NCBI GenBank assembly: GCA_964630235.1
Contig: CAZVUO010000004.1
Coordinates: forward strand, 62,001-126,000
From: JBFLYH01 sp964630235
GTDB lineage: Bacteria; Oederibacteriota; JAAXVQ01; JAUVAV01
Direction: 5' to 3'
Length of the DNA: 64,000 bases
Shown here: in pieces, positions 14,905-23,559 of the stretch
Position numbering within the stretch: the stretch's first letter is position 1
Layout of the letters: each line of letters starts with the position of its first letter
Made by a program: the position numbers and the translations under genes
The notes under the pieces: model-generated
What the model was told of the DNA's origin: nothing
Seen by the model: the letters and a program-made list of their open reading frames with translations, nothing else
The model's database searches: none

Positions 14905-17400
14905 TCACGCCAGTTTCTTCACCACAAACGATTCGATCCCGCGATTGTCAATGATCTTGACCGCGATCTTTTTATTCTCTCCGGCGGAAAAGGGAATGGA
15001 TTCCACGCCTGAGAACTTTTCCAATAATTCCTCGTTCACTTCTCCGTTCAGCGCTTTGGCAAGCCGGGTCCAGTCGCGTTTGGGGTCGCCCTCGGGGAAA
15101 AAGACCTGGTCAGGGTAAAGGCTGCGCTCGTCGTAATCCGTGTCCAGGAACCACATGGCGATCTGCTTGGTTCCCTTGGATTCGATCTCGCCGGTCACTG
15201 GGTTGTAATAGTCGAACCCTTTGACCTTGACTTTGTACTTGTCCTTGAGCTTAATGACTTCCACGTCCGGCTGTCCGATAAGCCAGTAGCTCTGGTTGGA
15301 TGAGCGCTTTTTGCGCAGGTCCTGGGTAAGCAGGTCCACGCTCATTTGGGCTTTTAAGATTTGAATGCCTGACACCTGGATCTGGTCAATATCCTTGGCT
15401 GCCTCGGGATCAAAATGAAACGCCGCGAAGATGACGAAATCCGGCTTCTGCCCCAGTGCTCTGGCCTCGCGCATGGCTTCTTCCACTTGGCGCTGTTCCA
15501 ATGGGCCGTAGTCAGGGCCAAAGCTGATGTACGCCAGCTTGTTCTTGCCGGATTCTTCCAGTGTCTCGGCTTCGGCATGAAGAAAGCGCGTAGCGCGCAT
15601 GGGCTCCACGCGGGAAAAGTTCAGCACCTTGCCGCCAGTGGCGCGGATGCCCGTGGCTTTGAGCTCGTCCCGCCATTCGGCCTGGCGGCCCGTCTCGCCG
15701 GACCTGGCCAGTTGCTCGTGAGTCAGATCCAGCTTGGGCGCTTTGCCGTCAAATGGCTTGACTCGCAGGCTGGGCACAGCCTCGACAGTAAATGGCCCGG
15801 TCACGCGAACCTTGCCACTCACTTTAAAAGGCTGGTCATAGAGGGTTTCCTGCTTGGGCGGCTCGTTGTTGGCAATCGAGCCGAGGGTGATATGCGGGAC
15901 GGTCTTGTACTTGAACCCGCTTCGTACGCCTTCTTCTGGATGGGCGAGTTCATAATAGTCGTACTTCGCGGTCATGAGCCGCTGTTTAGCCAGCGTAATC
16001 GCCACCCGCGAAGTGTCGCACGTGATCCACCGCCTGCCCCATTGCTCGGCTACGTACGCCGTGGTGCCCGAGCCGCAGGTAATGTCGAGAACGAGATCAC
16101 CGGGGTCGGTGGTCATGAGAAGGCAGCGCTGTAAGGCAAGGTTAGCGGTTTGAACAACATATATCTTGCCTTCCGATCTTTCCTGTATCCCTCCTATATC
16201 GGTCCAAACATTGGCTATTGGAAAAACAGGAAAATCATCTAAAAATCGCAAATATCTAAGAGAATCGCCCTCCACCAGAAGTCGTCTTGCTTTTTGTAGG
16301 CGTTGAAGGCCCTCAATTGTAGTCTTCCAGTGAAGCCCTGGCCGCGGTTTCCAGGTTCTGTTCTCATATTGAAAATCTTGTTTTGTATTAACGCTCTCGC
16401 CTTGCGACGTCAGCTGATCTGACGTCGCAAGGCGTTCTGGATCGTAGTTCAACTTGGCGGCGGCTAAAATCAGGTGAACGGGTTTATATTTCGTTGCACC
16501 TTCATCGCCAGGCAACTTTTCACGAAAGAGCTGATAATATTTCAACTTCTCGGCATCCTTAGCATACCAAACAATATAATCAGCAACCGATGACAAATAT
16601 TTTCCAGAAAATCCTGTAGTCTTCGAAAACGATATCAAACAACAAAAGTTTTTCTCGCCCATTATTTCATCCATTATCTCCATTGCCTTATGAAGATTTT
16701 CTGCATTAATTTGTATGAATACCGACCCAGTCTCGTTTAACAACTCCTTGCATAACAAGAGTCTATCCCGTAAATATGTCAGGTAGCTATGTATCCCCAG
16801 CTCCCACGTATCCCTAAACGCCTGTATCATCTCTGGCTCGGCCGGAATATCCGCATCGTTGCCGTCCTTGACGTCGCGTTTGTTCACGAACGGCTGGAAA
16901 TTCGAGTTGTATTTAATGCCATACGGCGGATCTATGTAGATCATCTGCACTTTGCCGGCCATGCCCTCTTTATGCAGCAGGCTGTTCATGACCAGAAGCG
17001 AATCCCCAGCGATCAGGCGGTTGGCCCAGCCTTGCTCGTGATGATAGAAATCCACGGCCTGGGTCAGTGGCGGGTCGTTCTCCGGCTGCTCGAACAGCGA
17101 AATCTGCCGTTCGTCCTTTTTCTTGTCCTGCACAAACGCTTTGATCACGCGTTGGGGATCAATGCGCTCGTGGATATGCAAGCTGACGTTCTGGACCTCA
17201 AAGCTGTTGCCTTCTGCCTTGCCAGCCCAGCTTAGGAAAGGGTCAATGTGCGGATCGTGCTGATATTGCGTGCGGCCATTGAGCTTGTCCGTTGCGCTGG
17301 AGACCAGCCCGACTGGCGGGTTATTCTTGCGGGTCTGGCCTTCGTGAACATAGGCATCCACTTGGGTTTTTTTCTTGGATTTTCGAACTGTCCGCTTCAT
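14905..17400 (-). CDS. mod: Type III-like DNA methyltransferase (Mod, adenine-N6, beta class)
   Basis: 831 residues from the ATG at 17400; a TTG two codons earlier is less likely. The N-terminal part carries the catalytic DPPY motif (MIYIDPPYGIKYNSNF). The SAM-binding motif follows later (LDITCGSGTTAYVAEQWGRRW), the beta-class order of type III Mod enzymes. The segment between them is the presumed target-recognition domain and is visibly richer in A+T (about 16150-16790) than the rest. The C-terminal third is a family-specific extension. It methylates a strand-asymmetric site recognised together with Res. The composition shift suggests a swapped recognition domain. Confidence 0.92.
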   Translation of the reverse strand: MKRTVRKSKKKTQVDAYVHEGQTRKNNPPVGLVSSATDKLNGRTQYQHDPHIDPFLSWAGKAEGNSFEVQNVSLHIHERIDPQRVIKAFVQDKKKDERQISLFEQPENDPPLTQAVDFYHHEQGWANRLIAGDSLLVMNSLLHKEGMAGKVQMIYIDPPYGIKYNSNFQPFVNKRDVKDGNDADIPAEPEMIQAFRDTWELGIHSYLTYLRDRLLLCKELLNETGSVFIQINAENLHKAMEIMDEIMGEKNFCCLISFSKTTGFSGKYLSSVADYIVWYAKDAEKLKYYQLFREKLPGDEGATKYKPVHLILAAAKLNYDPERLATSDQLTSQGESVNTKQDFQYENRTWKPRPGLHWKTTIEGLQRLQKARRLLVEGDSLRYLRFLDDFPVFPIANVWTDIGGIQERSEGKIYVVQTANLALQRCLLMTTDPGDLVLDITCGSGTTAYVAEQWGRRWITCDTSRVAITLAKQRLMTAKYDYYELAHPEEGVRSGFKYKTVPHITLGSIANNEPPKQETLYDQPFKVSGKVRVTGPFTVEAVPSLRVKPFDGKAPKLDLTHEQLARSGETGRQAEWRDELKATGIRATGGKVLNFSRVEPMRATRFLHAEAETLEESGKNKLAYISFGPDYGPLEQRQVEEAMREARALGQKPDFVIFAAFHFDPEAAKDIDQIQVSGIQILKAQMSVDLLTQDLRKKRSSNQSYWLIGQPDVEVIKLKDKYKVKVKGFDYYNPVTGEIESKGTKQIAMWFLDTDYDERSLYPDQVFFPEGDPKRDWTRLAKALNGEVNEELLEKFSGVESIPFSAGENKKIAVKIIDNRGIESFVVKKLA
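16398..16434. repeat. 16-bp perfect inverted repeat inside mod
   Basis: CGCCTTGCGACGTCAG (16398-16413) and its exact complement at 16419-16434 are separated by 5 bases. It lies in the A+T-rich target-recognition part of mod, where such a GC-rich hairpin is unexpected. It encodes LATSDQLTSQG. Confidence 0.9.
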
Positions 17401-17488
17401 AGGCAAAGCACCTCATCACCGGGATAAATGCTTGTTCAGCTTAGACCGGCGAAGTCTGATGATAATTGCATTCCTTTTTATAAACCTC

Positions 17489-17517
17489 TGGACCCCGGCT
17501 TTCGCCGGGGTGACGAA
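17489..17517. repeat. REP-like palindrome (CCCCGGC...GCCGGGG)
   Basis: TGGACCCCGGCTTTCGCCGGGG followed by TGACGAA, in the 160-base gap between mod and smpB. It belongs to the same dispersed family as the copies near 29.9, 31.0, 31.3 and 40.9 kb. The rest of the gap shows nothing else. Confidence 0.75.
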
Positions 17518-17564
17518 CTAAAGGAGAGATCAGGAAACATTAGCTCCTCCCGCCAAATCCACTT

Positions 17565-18032
17565 CTATTCCCTCCCCCGCTGCCTGAGCTGGCGGTCGGT
17601 CTCGCGCTTGATGTCCCGCTCCTTGAGCGCCTGCTTCTTGTCATGCGTCTGCTTGCCCTTGGCCAGGGCCATCTCCACTTTGACCTTGTTCCCCTTCAGG
17701 TATACGGACAGCGGCACGAGCGTGTAGCCCCGCTGGGCCACCTGGCCGGCGAGTTTGCTGATCTCGCGCTTGTGCATGAGCAGCTGCCGCGTGCGCGTGG
17801 GGTCCGGGTTCTGGCGGTTGCCCTGGGGATACGGCGAGATGTGCATGTTGAGCAGGAACAGCGACCCCGCTTTGATGAGCCCGTAGCTGTCCACCAGGTT
17901 GCCCAATCCCGCGCGCAGGGATTTTACTTCGCAGCCCACCAGGGCGATGCCTGCCTCGTGCTTTTCCAGGATGTGGTACAGGTGCAGGGCCTTACGGTTC
18001 CGCACCAGCACGCGGACCGCCTGCTCGCTCAT
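17565..18032 (-). CDS. smpB: SsrA-binding protein SmpB
   Basis: 155 residues. The OB-fold core shows the family signatures ALHLYHILEKHEAGIALVG, EVKSLRAGLGNL and RQLLMHKREI. The basic C-terminal tail (KKQALKERDIKRETDRQLRQRGRE) is the part that enters the empty mRNA channel during trans-translation. It delivers alanyl-tmRNA to stalled ribosomes. Its ATG overlaps the stop of rnr by 4 bases, so the two are co-translated. The tmRNA gene lies about 10 kb downstream. Confidence 0.97.
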   Translation of the reverse strand: MSEQAVRVLVRNRKALHLYHILEKHEAGIALVGCEVKSLRAGLGNLVDSYGLIKAGSLFLLNMHISPYPQGNRQNPDPTRTRQLLMHKREISKLAGQVAQRGYTLVPLSVYLKGNKVKVEMALAKGKQTHDKKQALKERDIKRETDRQLRQRGRE

Positions 18033-20335
18033 AGACGCTTGCGGTGGCGCCGGGCCGCGATCCGCGGCGGGTTGCGCCGGGAGGGTGGTGTGGCCGGGGC
18101 CTCATCCAACGTGAAGAGCACGCGGCTGTCGGCGCGTTCCACGGCCGCCACCTTGACCCTGATCTTCTGGCCGGTCGCGAACAGGCGGCCGCGGCTGGAT
18201 CCCACCAGCTGCCGCTTGCGGTCGTCGAAATAATAATAATCGTCCTTGAGGTCCGCGGAGCGCACCAGTCCTTCCACGTAGGGTTCGTCGAGCTCCACGA
18301 AGAAACCAAAATTCAGCACTGAACCGATGACCGCGTTGTACACCCGGCCGATCTTGTCCTCCATGAACTCGGCCTGCTTGAGCTTCACGGCCTCGCGCTC
18401 CGCCTTTTCCGCCCTCCGCTCGTCCAGGGACAACTGCTCGGCCAGCTGGTCCAGGCGCCCCAGCACCAGCGGCCGTTGGCCCGCCAAACAGGCGGTGAGC
18501 TGTCGGTGCACGACCAGGTCCGGATAGCGCCGGATGGGCGAGGTAAAATGCGTGTAGCAGGCGCTGGCCAGGCCGAAATGCCCCTGGTTGCGCGTCGCGT
18601 ACACGGCCAGCTTCATGGCGCGCAGGAGCGCCATGTTCAGGAGCGGCGCCTCGGGTTTGTTCTGCCAGGAGCGCAGGAGCCGCTGGAAGGCCTTGGCCGC
18701 GTCCTGGGGCTTGCCGATGCGGAGTTCGTAGCCATAGGCCGCGATGAATTCCCGGAAATCCTTCAGTTTTTCGCCGTCCGGCGGCTCATGGACCCGGTAC
18801 AGGGCCGGCGCGCTGCGCCGCAGGAGATAGCGGGCCACGGCCTCATTGGCCGCAAGCATGCAGTCTTCGATCAGATGGTGGCTGGCCAACTGGGGCCGGC
18901 GCTCGATGGTGGTCACCCGGCCGTCCGGCCCCAGGACCACGCGCGGGTCCGGCAGGTCGAAATCCAGGCTGCCCCGGCTCATGCGGTGCCGCCGCAGGGC
19001 CTGGGACACGGCCCACAGGCGCTGGATCTCGGGCTGGAAACGGCCGGCTGCATCCACGGTCGGCCGCCCGGCCAGCACCTCTTCCACGCCTTCATAGGTC
19101 AGGCGGGCCGCGCTGTGGATCACGCTGCGGTGGAACTCGGCGCGCGACACCTTGCCGTCCGGCTCCACGGTAAGGAGCGCGCTCACGGTCAGCCGGTCGA
19201 GGTCGGGCCGCAGGCTGCACACCCCGCAGGAGAGCGGTTCGGGCAGCATATGCAGCACGCGGTCCGGCAGGTACACGCTGGTGCCGCGTTTCTGGGCCTC
19301 GGCGTCCAGCACCGTGCCGGGGATAAGGTAATGCGCCACGTCGGCGATGTGCACACCCAGGTGCCAGCCGCCGCCGGGCCGGTCCGCGCAGGAAACCGCA
19401 TCGTCGAAATCGCGCGCGTCCGCGCCGTCAATGGTGACAATGATTTCCTGCCGCAGGTCCAGCCGTCCCAGGCGCGCCGAGGCGTCCGGCTCCTGGGCCG
19501 CGGCCGCGGCCTGCTCCCAGGCGGCTTTGGTAAAACGTTCCGGGATCTCGAAACGGCGGATCAGGGAACTGATATCCACGCCCGGTTCATCAGGACGGCC
19601 GAGCACTTCCACGACCTGGGCCTGGCCTGGCTCCAGCTGCTTCGGCCACGCCAGCACTTGCGCCACGACCTGGTAACCGGGCTTGGCGCCGTTGCGCCGG
19701 TTGTGAGGCACCAGGAAATCGCTGACCGCGAAGAATCCCTCGGGCTTGATCCCGGTCTGGCCCTGACGTTCGCTCAGCACGCCCACGATGGTCTGCCGGG
19801 CGCGTTCCAGCACCCGCACGACCTGGCCCCGGCGCCGCGCCTGCTGGCCGGGCCGGCGGCCCGGCTGGGTGAACACGCGGACCTCGACCACGTCGTCGGA
19901 CACTGCGTCCGAAAGGTCCGGGCCGGCCACGTAGCAATCCGCCTGGCCGGGGTCGTCGGGGATGACGAAGCCGAACCCCGGCTGGCTTTGCTGCAACCGG
20001 CCGCGCAGCATTGGACGCCCCGCGCCGTGGTCGGTTTTTCCGGATCTGGTCCTGGGCGCGGCGGCCGCAGGCTTGCGTCCGGGCTGAGGCCCGGGTTTGG
20101 GCGAGGGTTTTTGACCAGGTTTGGACACGGGAAGGCCGAATAGCCCGCCGCGCAAGCGCGCCACCTGTCCCTGGGACTGGAGCGTTTGCAGGCGGGACGC
20201 GAGGTCCCGGCGCCGGTTGGCAGGCAGGCGCAGGCCGGCGAGCAGCTGCCGCAGGGAGCGGGGACCGGCCTGGAGCGCCGCGAGGAGCGATCCGGTGGTC
20301 AGGGCCGGACCTGTTTGGAATTTTCGTTTGGACAT
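18029..20335 (-). CDS. rnr: Ribonuclease R
   Basis: 768 residues, ATG at 20335 after GAGGG. Domains in order: N-terminal HTH (ALTTGSLLAALQAGPRSLRQ), a Pro/Lys/Gly-rich linker near 70-110, cold-shock domains, the RNB catalytic domain with the metal-binding ARDFDDAVS, and an S1 domain near the C-terminus. It is a 3'-5' exoribonuclease that degrades structured RNA and, with SmpB-tmRNA, defective mRNA. The rnr-smpB pairing, with a 4-base overlap, is common. The Pro/Lys-rich linker is longer than in E. coli, and the basic C-terminal tail (RRNPPRIAARRHRKRL) is present. Confidence 0.95.
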   Translation of the reverse strand: MSKRKFQTGPALTTGSLLAALQAGPRSLRQLLAGLRLPANRRRDLASRLQTLQSQGQVARLRGGLFGLPVSKPGQKPSPKPGPQPGRKPAAAAPRTRSGKTDHGAGRPMLRGRLQQSQPGFGFVIPDDPGQADCYVAGPDLSDAVSDDVVEVRVFTQPGRRPGQQARRRGQVVRVLERARQTIVGVLSERQGQTGIKPEGFFAVSDFLVPHNRRNGAKPGYQVVAQVLAWPKQLEPGQAQVVEVLGRPDEPGVDISSLIRRFEIPERFTKAAWEQAAAAAQEPDASARLGRLDLRQEIIVTIDGADARDFDDAVSCADRPGGGWHLGVHIADVAHYLIPGTVLDAEAQKRGTSVYLPDRVLHMLPEPLSCGVCSLRPDLDRLTVSALLTVEPDGKVSRAEFHRSVIHSAARLTYEGVEEVLAGRPTVDAAGRFQPEIQRLWAVSQALRRHRMSRGSLDFDLPDPRVVLGPDGRVTTIERRPQLASHHLIEDCMLAANEAVARYLLRRSAPALYRVHEPPDGEKLKDFREFIAAYGYELRIGKPQDAAKAFQRLLRSWQNKPEAPLLNMALLRAMKLAVYATRNQGHFGLASACYTHFTSPIRRYPDLVVHRQLTACLAGQRPLVLGRLDQLAEQLSLDERRAEKAEREAVKLKQAEFMEDKIGRVYNAVIGSVLNFGFFVELDEPYVEGLVRSADLKDDYYYFDDRKRQLVGSSRGRLFATGQKIRVKVAAVERADSRVLFTLDEAPATPPSRRNPPRIAARRHRKRL

Positions 20336-20359
20336 GTTCCCTCGGATCGGGCTTTGCGC

Positions 20360-20389
20360 TTGACACCGGACAGAAGGGTGGGGTATATT
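20360..20389 (+). promoter_or_regulatory. Promoter of tRNA-Leu
   Basis: TTGACA (20360-20365), an 18-base spacer and TATATT (20384-20389), ending 11 bases before the mature 5' end. It is a strong sigma-70-type match, divergent from rnr. Confidence 0.8.
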
Positions 20390-20400
20390 TCTGTCTCCCT

Positions 20401-20487
20401 GCGGAAGTGGCGGAACTGGCAGACGCGCTAGATTCAGGGTCTAGTGGGGGCAACCTTGTGGGGGTTCAAATCCCCCCTTCCGCACCA
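20401..20487 (+). tRNA. tRNA-Leu (anticodon CAG)
   Basis: 87 bases including an encoded CCA. The acceptor stem is GCGGAAG/CTTCCGC, the T-loop is GGTTCAAATCC and the anticodon arm CTAGA-TTCAGGG-TCTAG gives CAG. The long variable arm (TGGGGGCAACCTTGTG) is the class II arm expected of tRNA-Leu. Confidence 0.97.
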
Positions 20488-20496
20488 GTCTTTTCT

Positions 20497-20527
20497 CCCC
20501 CGGGCCGAATGGTCCGGGGTTTTTTTT
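20497..20527 (+). terminator. Terminator of tRNA-Leu
   Basis: CCCCGGGCC-GAAT-GGTCCGGGG followed by eight T. The stem has one G-T pair. Confidence 0.85.
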
Positions 20528-20637
20528 CTTCGCCACCGTGCCGCACCCTGCTGAGCCGGGAGCATTGTCACATGTTCCCGACCGCTTGACAAGACGCAAA
20601 ATCCCCGCTCCTTCGGCGTGGAAGGAGAACGCCCGGC

Positions 20638-21444
20638 ATGACCACGGATTGGCTCTCCCCGGAAGAACGCCTGCAGGACCACGTGGAGATCGCAAGCTAC
20701 GGGACCGCGGGTCTGGCCGGGATCGGATGGGTGGTCTACTTCGGCGGCATCTTCTTCCACGCCCCGCTGCGCGACGCGCCCGCGGCCCAGCATCTGGGCC
20801 TGCTGGCGCTGCTGCCTTCGGTCCTGGTCCTGGCCCTGCTGGTGTCCCGCCACATCAATACCGCCCGCCTGTGCCTCCGCGCGGTCTTCCTGATCACCGC
20901 TTTCGCCGCTTCCCTGCGCATAACAGAGAAACCCGACTGGGCCTGGGGCCTCTGCGGCGTCTACTGCGTCTACGGAGCCTGGGTCCTGGGCCATCCCGTG
21001 GCCCTGCGCTTCTTCCGCGCCTTGCGGCCGGCCGAGCAAAAGCGCCTGCCGGCAGGCGGCTGGCTCACCTTTCATAGCGTGGTCCTCCTGCTTTACCTTT
21101 TGGGCGCGGGCTGGCGCGGCTGGGAGCGGATGCTGCCGGCTTCCGGCGACCTGGCGGCAACCGAAGCCGAATGGGGCCTGCTGCAAGTAACCGGCGCCAT
21201 GGGCCTGGCCATGCTCCTCATCTTCCTGCAGCAAATCCACAATTGGGCGCGCTGGACCCTGGCCATCGCGGCCCTGGGCATCGGTCTGGCCGGCCTGCCG
21301 GCCACCATGGATCCCCGGCCAGCCGGCTTTTGGCAGTACTGGCAGGCCCTGGCCTTGGCAGGATATTTCCTCGGCCTGTTCGCGTATCTCGCGTTCGCGC
21401 CCTCGCTGCGGCGGGTCTTCGGCGCTCCTCCGGCCGCTTCATGA
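20638..21444 (+). CDS. Multi-pass membrane protein, function unknown
   Basis: 268 residues, ATG at 20638 with AAGGAG upstream. Seven or eight hydrophobic segments are visible (TAGLAGIGWVVYFGGIFF, LGLLALLPSVLVLALLV, LCLRAVFLITAFAA, SVVLLLYLLGAGWRG, AMGLAMLLIFLQQI and others). A conserved His appears in HVEIASYGT. It overlaps the transporter gene by 4 bases (ATGA), so a role linked to that transporter is likely. No family recognised. Confidence 0.7.
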   Translation: MTTDWLSPEERLQDHVEIASYGTAGLAGIGWVVYFGGIFFHAPLRDAPAAQHLGLLALLPSVLVLALLVSRHINTARLCLRAVFLITAFAASLRITEKPDWAWGLCGVYCVYGAWVLGHPVALRFFRALRPAEQKRLPAGGWLTFHSVVLLLYLLGAGWRGWERMLPASGDLAATEAEWGLLQVTGAMGLAMLLIFLQQIHNWARWTLAIAALGIGLAGLPATMDPRPAGFWQYWQALALAGYFLGLFAYLAFAPSLRRVFGAPPAAS

Positions 21445-22367
21445 CCTCCCTCCTGTGGTTTTACGGCATCTTCGGCGGCGGCCTGGGCCTGGGGCTTACG
21501 CTGCGGCGCTGGCAGGCGCTGGCACCGGGGCTGATGCGCCTGATCATCCTCGCCATTGACGCGCCGCTGTTTTTCTACAGCTACTGGTCCCTGGACCTGG
21601 CGCACGCGCGGCTGTACGCGCCGATCCCCATCATCGCAACGGTCCTGGTCGTGGCCACCCTGTGGCTCTCACCCCTCTGGGCCAAGCGCCTGCTGCCGGA
21701 TCGGCGCAGCCAGGGGAGTTTCGTTCTGGCCTCCGCGTTCTCCAACATCGGAACCACGGGCGGCGCTTTTCTCTGCTACCTTTTTTTCGGGCTGGAAGGC
21801 CTGGCCCAGGGCTACTTGTTTCTGCTGCCCTATCCGGTCCTGGTGTTCACCCTGGGGTTCGCCGCGGCGCGCCACTACGCCGGTTCAGGCCGCCTGCGGC
21901 CGCATGAATACCTCGCGCACATCGTATCCAACCTCATTTCGCTTGTTCCCCTGCTGGCCATTGCCCTTGGCTTGTGCCTGAACGCCGCGGGCTTAAGGCC
22001 GCCGGACGGGCTGGCGCCCTGGGTGGACACCTTCATCAAACTGGGGTTGGGCGGCATGTGCCTGGCCATTGGGATGACGCTGAATCCCCGGGAACTGCTT
22101 CCGCCGGGCAAGGTGCTCGCGGCCGGCGCGGCCATCAAATTCGCGCTCTCGCCGGCCGCGGGGCTCCTGCTGGCCCTGGCCGCGTATGGTTCGCTGGCTC
22201 CCCTGCCCAGCCGCATCATTCTTATCCAGTCCGCCATGCCGCCGGCCATCTACGCGGTGATTACAGCCGCGCTGTTCGATCTTGACCGCCGGCTGGTCAA
22301 CAGCCTGTGGCTCTCCCTGTCGCTGGCCCTCCTTCCGCTCGCCGCCCTGCTGGCCCTTTTTCGCTGA
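21441..22367 (+). CDS. AEC (auxin efflux carrier) family transporter
   Basis: 308 residues from the ATG at 21441, which overlaps the upstream stop. About ten transmembrane segments are visible. The family pattern appears as SFVLASAFSNIGTTGGAFLCYLFFG, with the conserved Asn near a TM break, and QSAMPPAIYAVITAALFD near the C-terminus. AEC carriers usually export organic acids or amino acids; the substrate here is unknown. The preceding membrane protein is probably co-expressed. Confidence 0.85.
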   Translation: MTSLLWFYGIFGGGLGLGLTLRRWQALAPGLMRLIILAIDAPLFFYSYWSLDLAHARLYAPIPIIATVLVVATLWLSPLWAKRLLPDRRSQGSFVLASAFSNIGTTGGAFLCYLFFGLEGLAQGYLFLLPYPVLVFTLGFAAARHYAGSGRLRPHEYLAHIVSNLISLVPLLAIALGLCLNAAGLRPPDGLAPWVDTFIKLGLGGMCLAIGMTLNPRELLPPGKVLAAGAAIKFALSPAAGLLLALAAYGSLAPLPSRIILIQSAMPPAIYAVITAALFDLDRRLVNSLWLSLSLALLPLAALLALFR

Positions 22368-22376
22368 GGAGTATGG

Positions 22377-22426
22377 AGCCCCCCGGCCGAAGGGCTCCCA
22401 CAGGGACCTACGGCCGGGGTACCAAC
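22377..22426. repeat. Dispersed repeat, copy A
   Basis: CCCCCGGCCGAAGGGCTCCC...CGGCCGGGGTACCAA, about 50 bases. A diverged copy lies at 31074-31124. Neither copy lies in a gene. The rest of the 22368-22589 gap shows only the ribosome-binding site of the next gene. Confidence 0.6.
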
Positions 22427-22589
22427 TTCAACCATTGCTACCCCTTCTGGGTGACATCCCCGGAGCAACCATTCCGCATTCACCCCCGAGCAAGCTCGGA
22501 GTGCCCTGCGAAGGGGATGGCTAAGAAGGTAAAAAAGTGATAAAATTAAGATAGCACAGGCTGGAACTTCAGGGGAGGAGGGAAGCCCG

Positions 22590-23510
22590 GTGAGGTTCCA
22601 CTGGCGACTCGCAGCCTGCATCTTCGGCCTGGCCACGATCACCGCCGTGGCGTACGCAGAGGAAATCGCCGTGGTCATGAGCCGGGACCTGGTGCCCTAT
22701 AAAAAAGCCTGCTATGGCCTGCGCCGCGCTCTGGAAGGCTCTGTCCTGACCTCCCCCAACACCATCACCCGTTACGATCTCACCGGCAACACCGCTCAAG
22801 CCCAGACGGTCATGGACCAGATTGCCAGCTCGGATGCGGATGTGGCGGTTACCATCGGCACCGAAGCCACGCTGGCCGCCCGCCGCTACCTGGCCGGCAT
22901 GCCCGTGGTCTATTGCATGGTCATGGAAGCCCTGCCCTTTGAAAACCAGCCCAGCGCGGGCGTGCTGCTGACCATCCCGGAAAAGACCAAACTCGACCTG
23001 CTCAAGCGAATCCTGCCGCAGGCCAACACAGTGGGCGTGCTCTACGACGCCGCGTACAGCACCCAGGCTGTCAGCCGCTTGCGCGCCGAAGCGTCCGAGC
23101 GCGGCCTGCGCCTGCTGACCGCCTCGGTCTCGAGCCTGGACGAGATTCCAAACCTCCTGGAGAGATTCGCCGCCGACCGGATGGACGCCCTGCTCTCGAT
23201 CCCCGATCCCACCACGTGCAATGCGGCGGCTGTCCAGCTGCAAACCCGGCATTGCCTCAAGCACAAGCTCCCCTACTGGGCTGAAAGCGAGCAGGCCGTA
23301 CGGCAGGGAGCTTGCCTCGCGCTCGCGCCGAATTTCGAAGCCATGGGCGCCCAGGCCGCGGAGCTGGTCCGTCAGGTGCTGGAGACCGGCGAAAGCCTGC
23401 CGGCGCGGCCGCCGGAAAAATTGCTGTTGTCCGTAAACGAGGAAACGCGGAAAAACTTGGGGCTGGCCGATCTACCCGGATTCGAGAATATCACCGTCGT
23501 GCGGTTCTAG
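22590..23510 (+). CDS. ABC transporter substrate-binding protein (TrpX/YtrF-like, PF04392 type)
   Basis: 306 residues, starting at GTG (22590) after GGGGAGGAGGG. A signal peptide (WRLAACIFGLATITAVAYA) precedes a mature two-lobed binding protein. Family features are GSVLTSPNTITRYDLTG, IGTEATLAAR and NFEAMGAQAAELVRQVLETG. No permease or ATPase gene is adjacent, so the partner transporter is elsewhere or this is a stand-alone periplasmic receptor. The ligand is unknown; related proteins bind amino acids or other small ligands. Confidence 0.82.
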   Translation: MRFHWRLAACIFGLATITAVAYAEEIAVVMSRDLVPYKKACYGLRRALEGSVLTSPNTITRYDLTGNTAQAQTVMDQIASSDADVAVTIGTEATLAARRYLAGMPVVYCMVMEALPFENQPSAGVLLTIPEKTKLDLLKRILPQANTVGVLYDAAYSTQAVSRLRAEASERGLRLLTASVSSLDEIPNLLERFAADRMDALLSIPDPTTCNAAAVQLQTRHCLKHKLPYWAESEQAVRQGACLALAPNFEAMGAQAAELVRQVLETGESLPARPPEKLLLSVNEETRKNLGLADLPGFENITVVRF

Positions 23511-23559
23511 AAATCCGTCATCGCCCGGCTGGGGCTCACCCGGGCCGGCTAATAAGGCG

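Noticed and set aside
18476..20143. 555-residue rightward frame over rnr
   Set aside because: It is a shadow of RNase R, with no ribosome-binding site and no domain.
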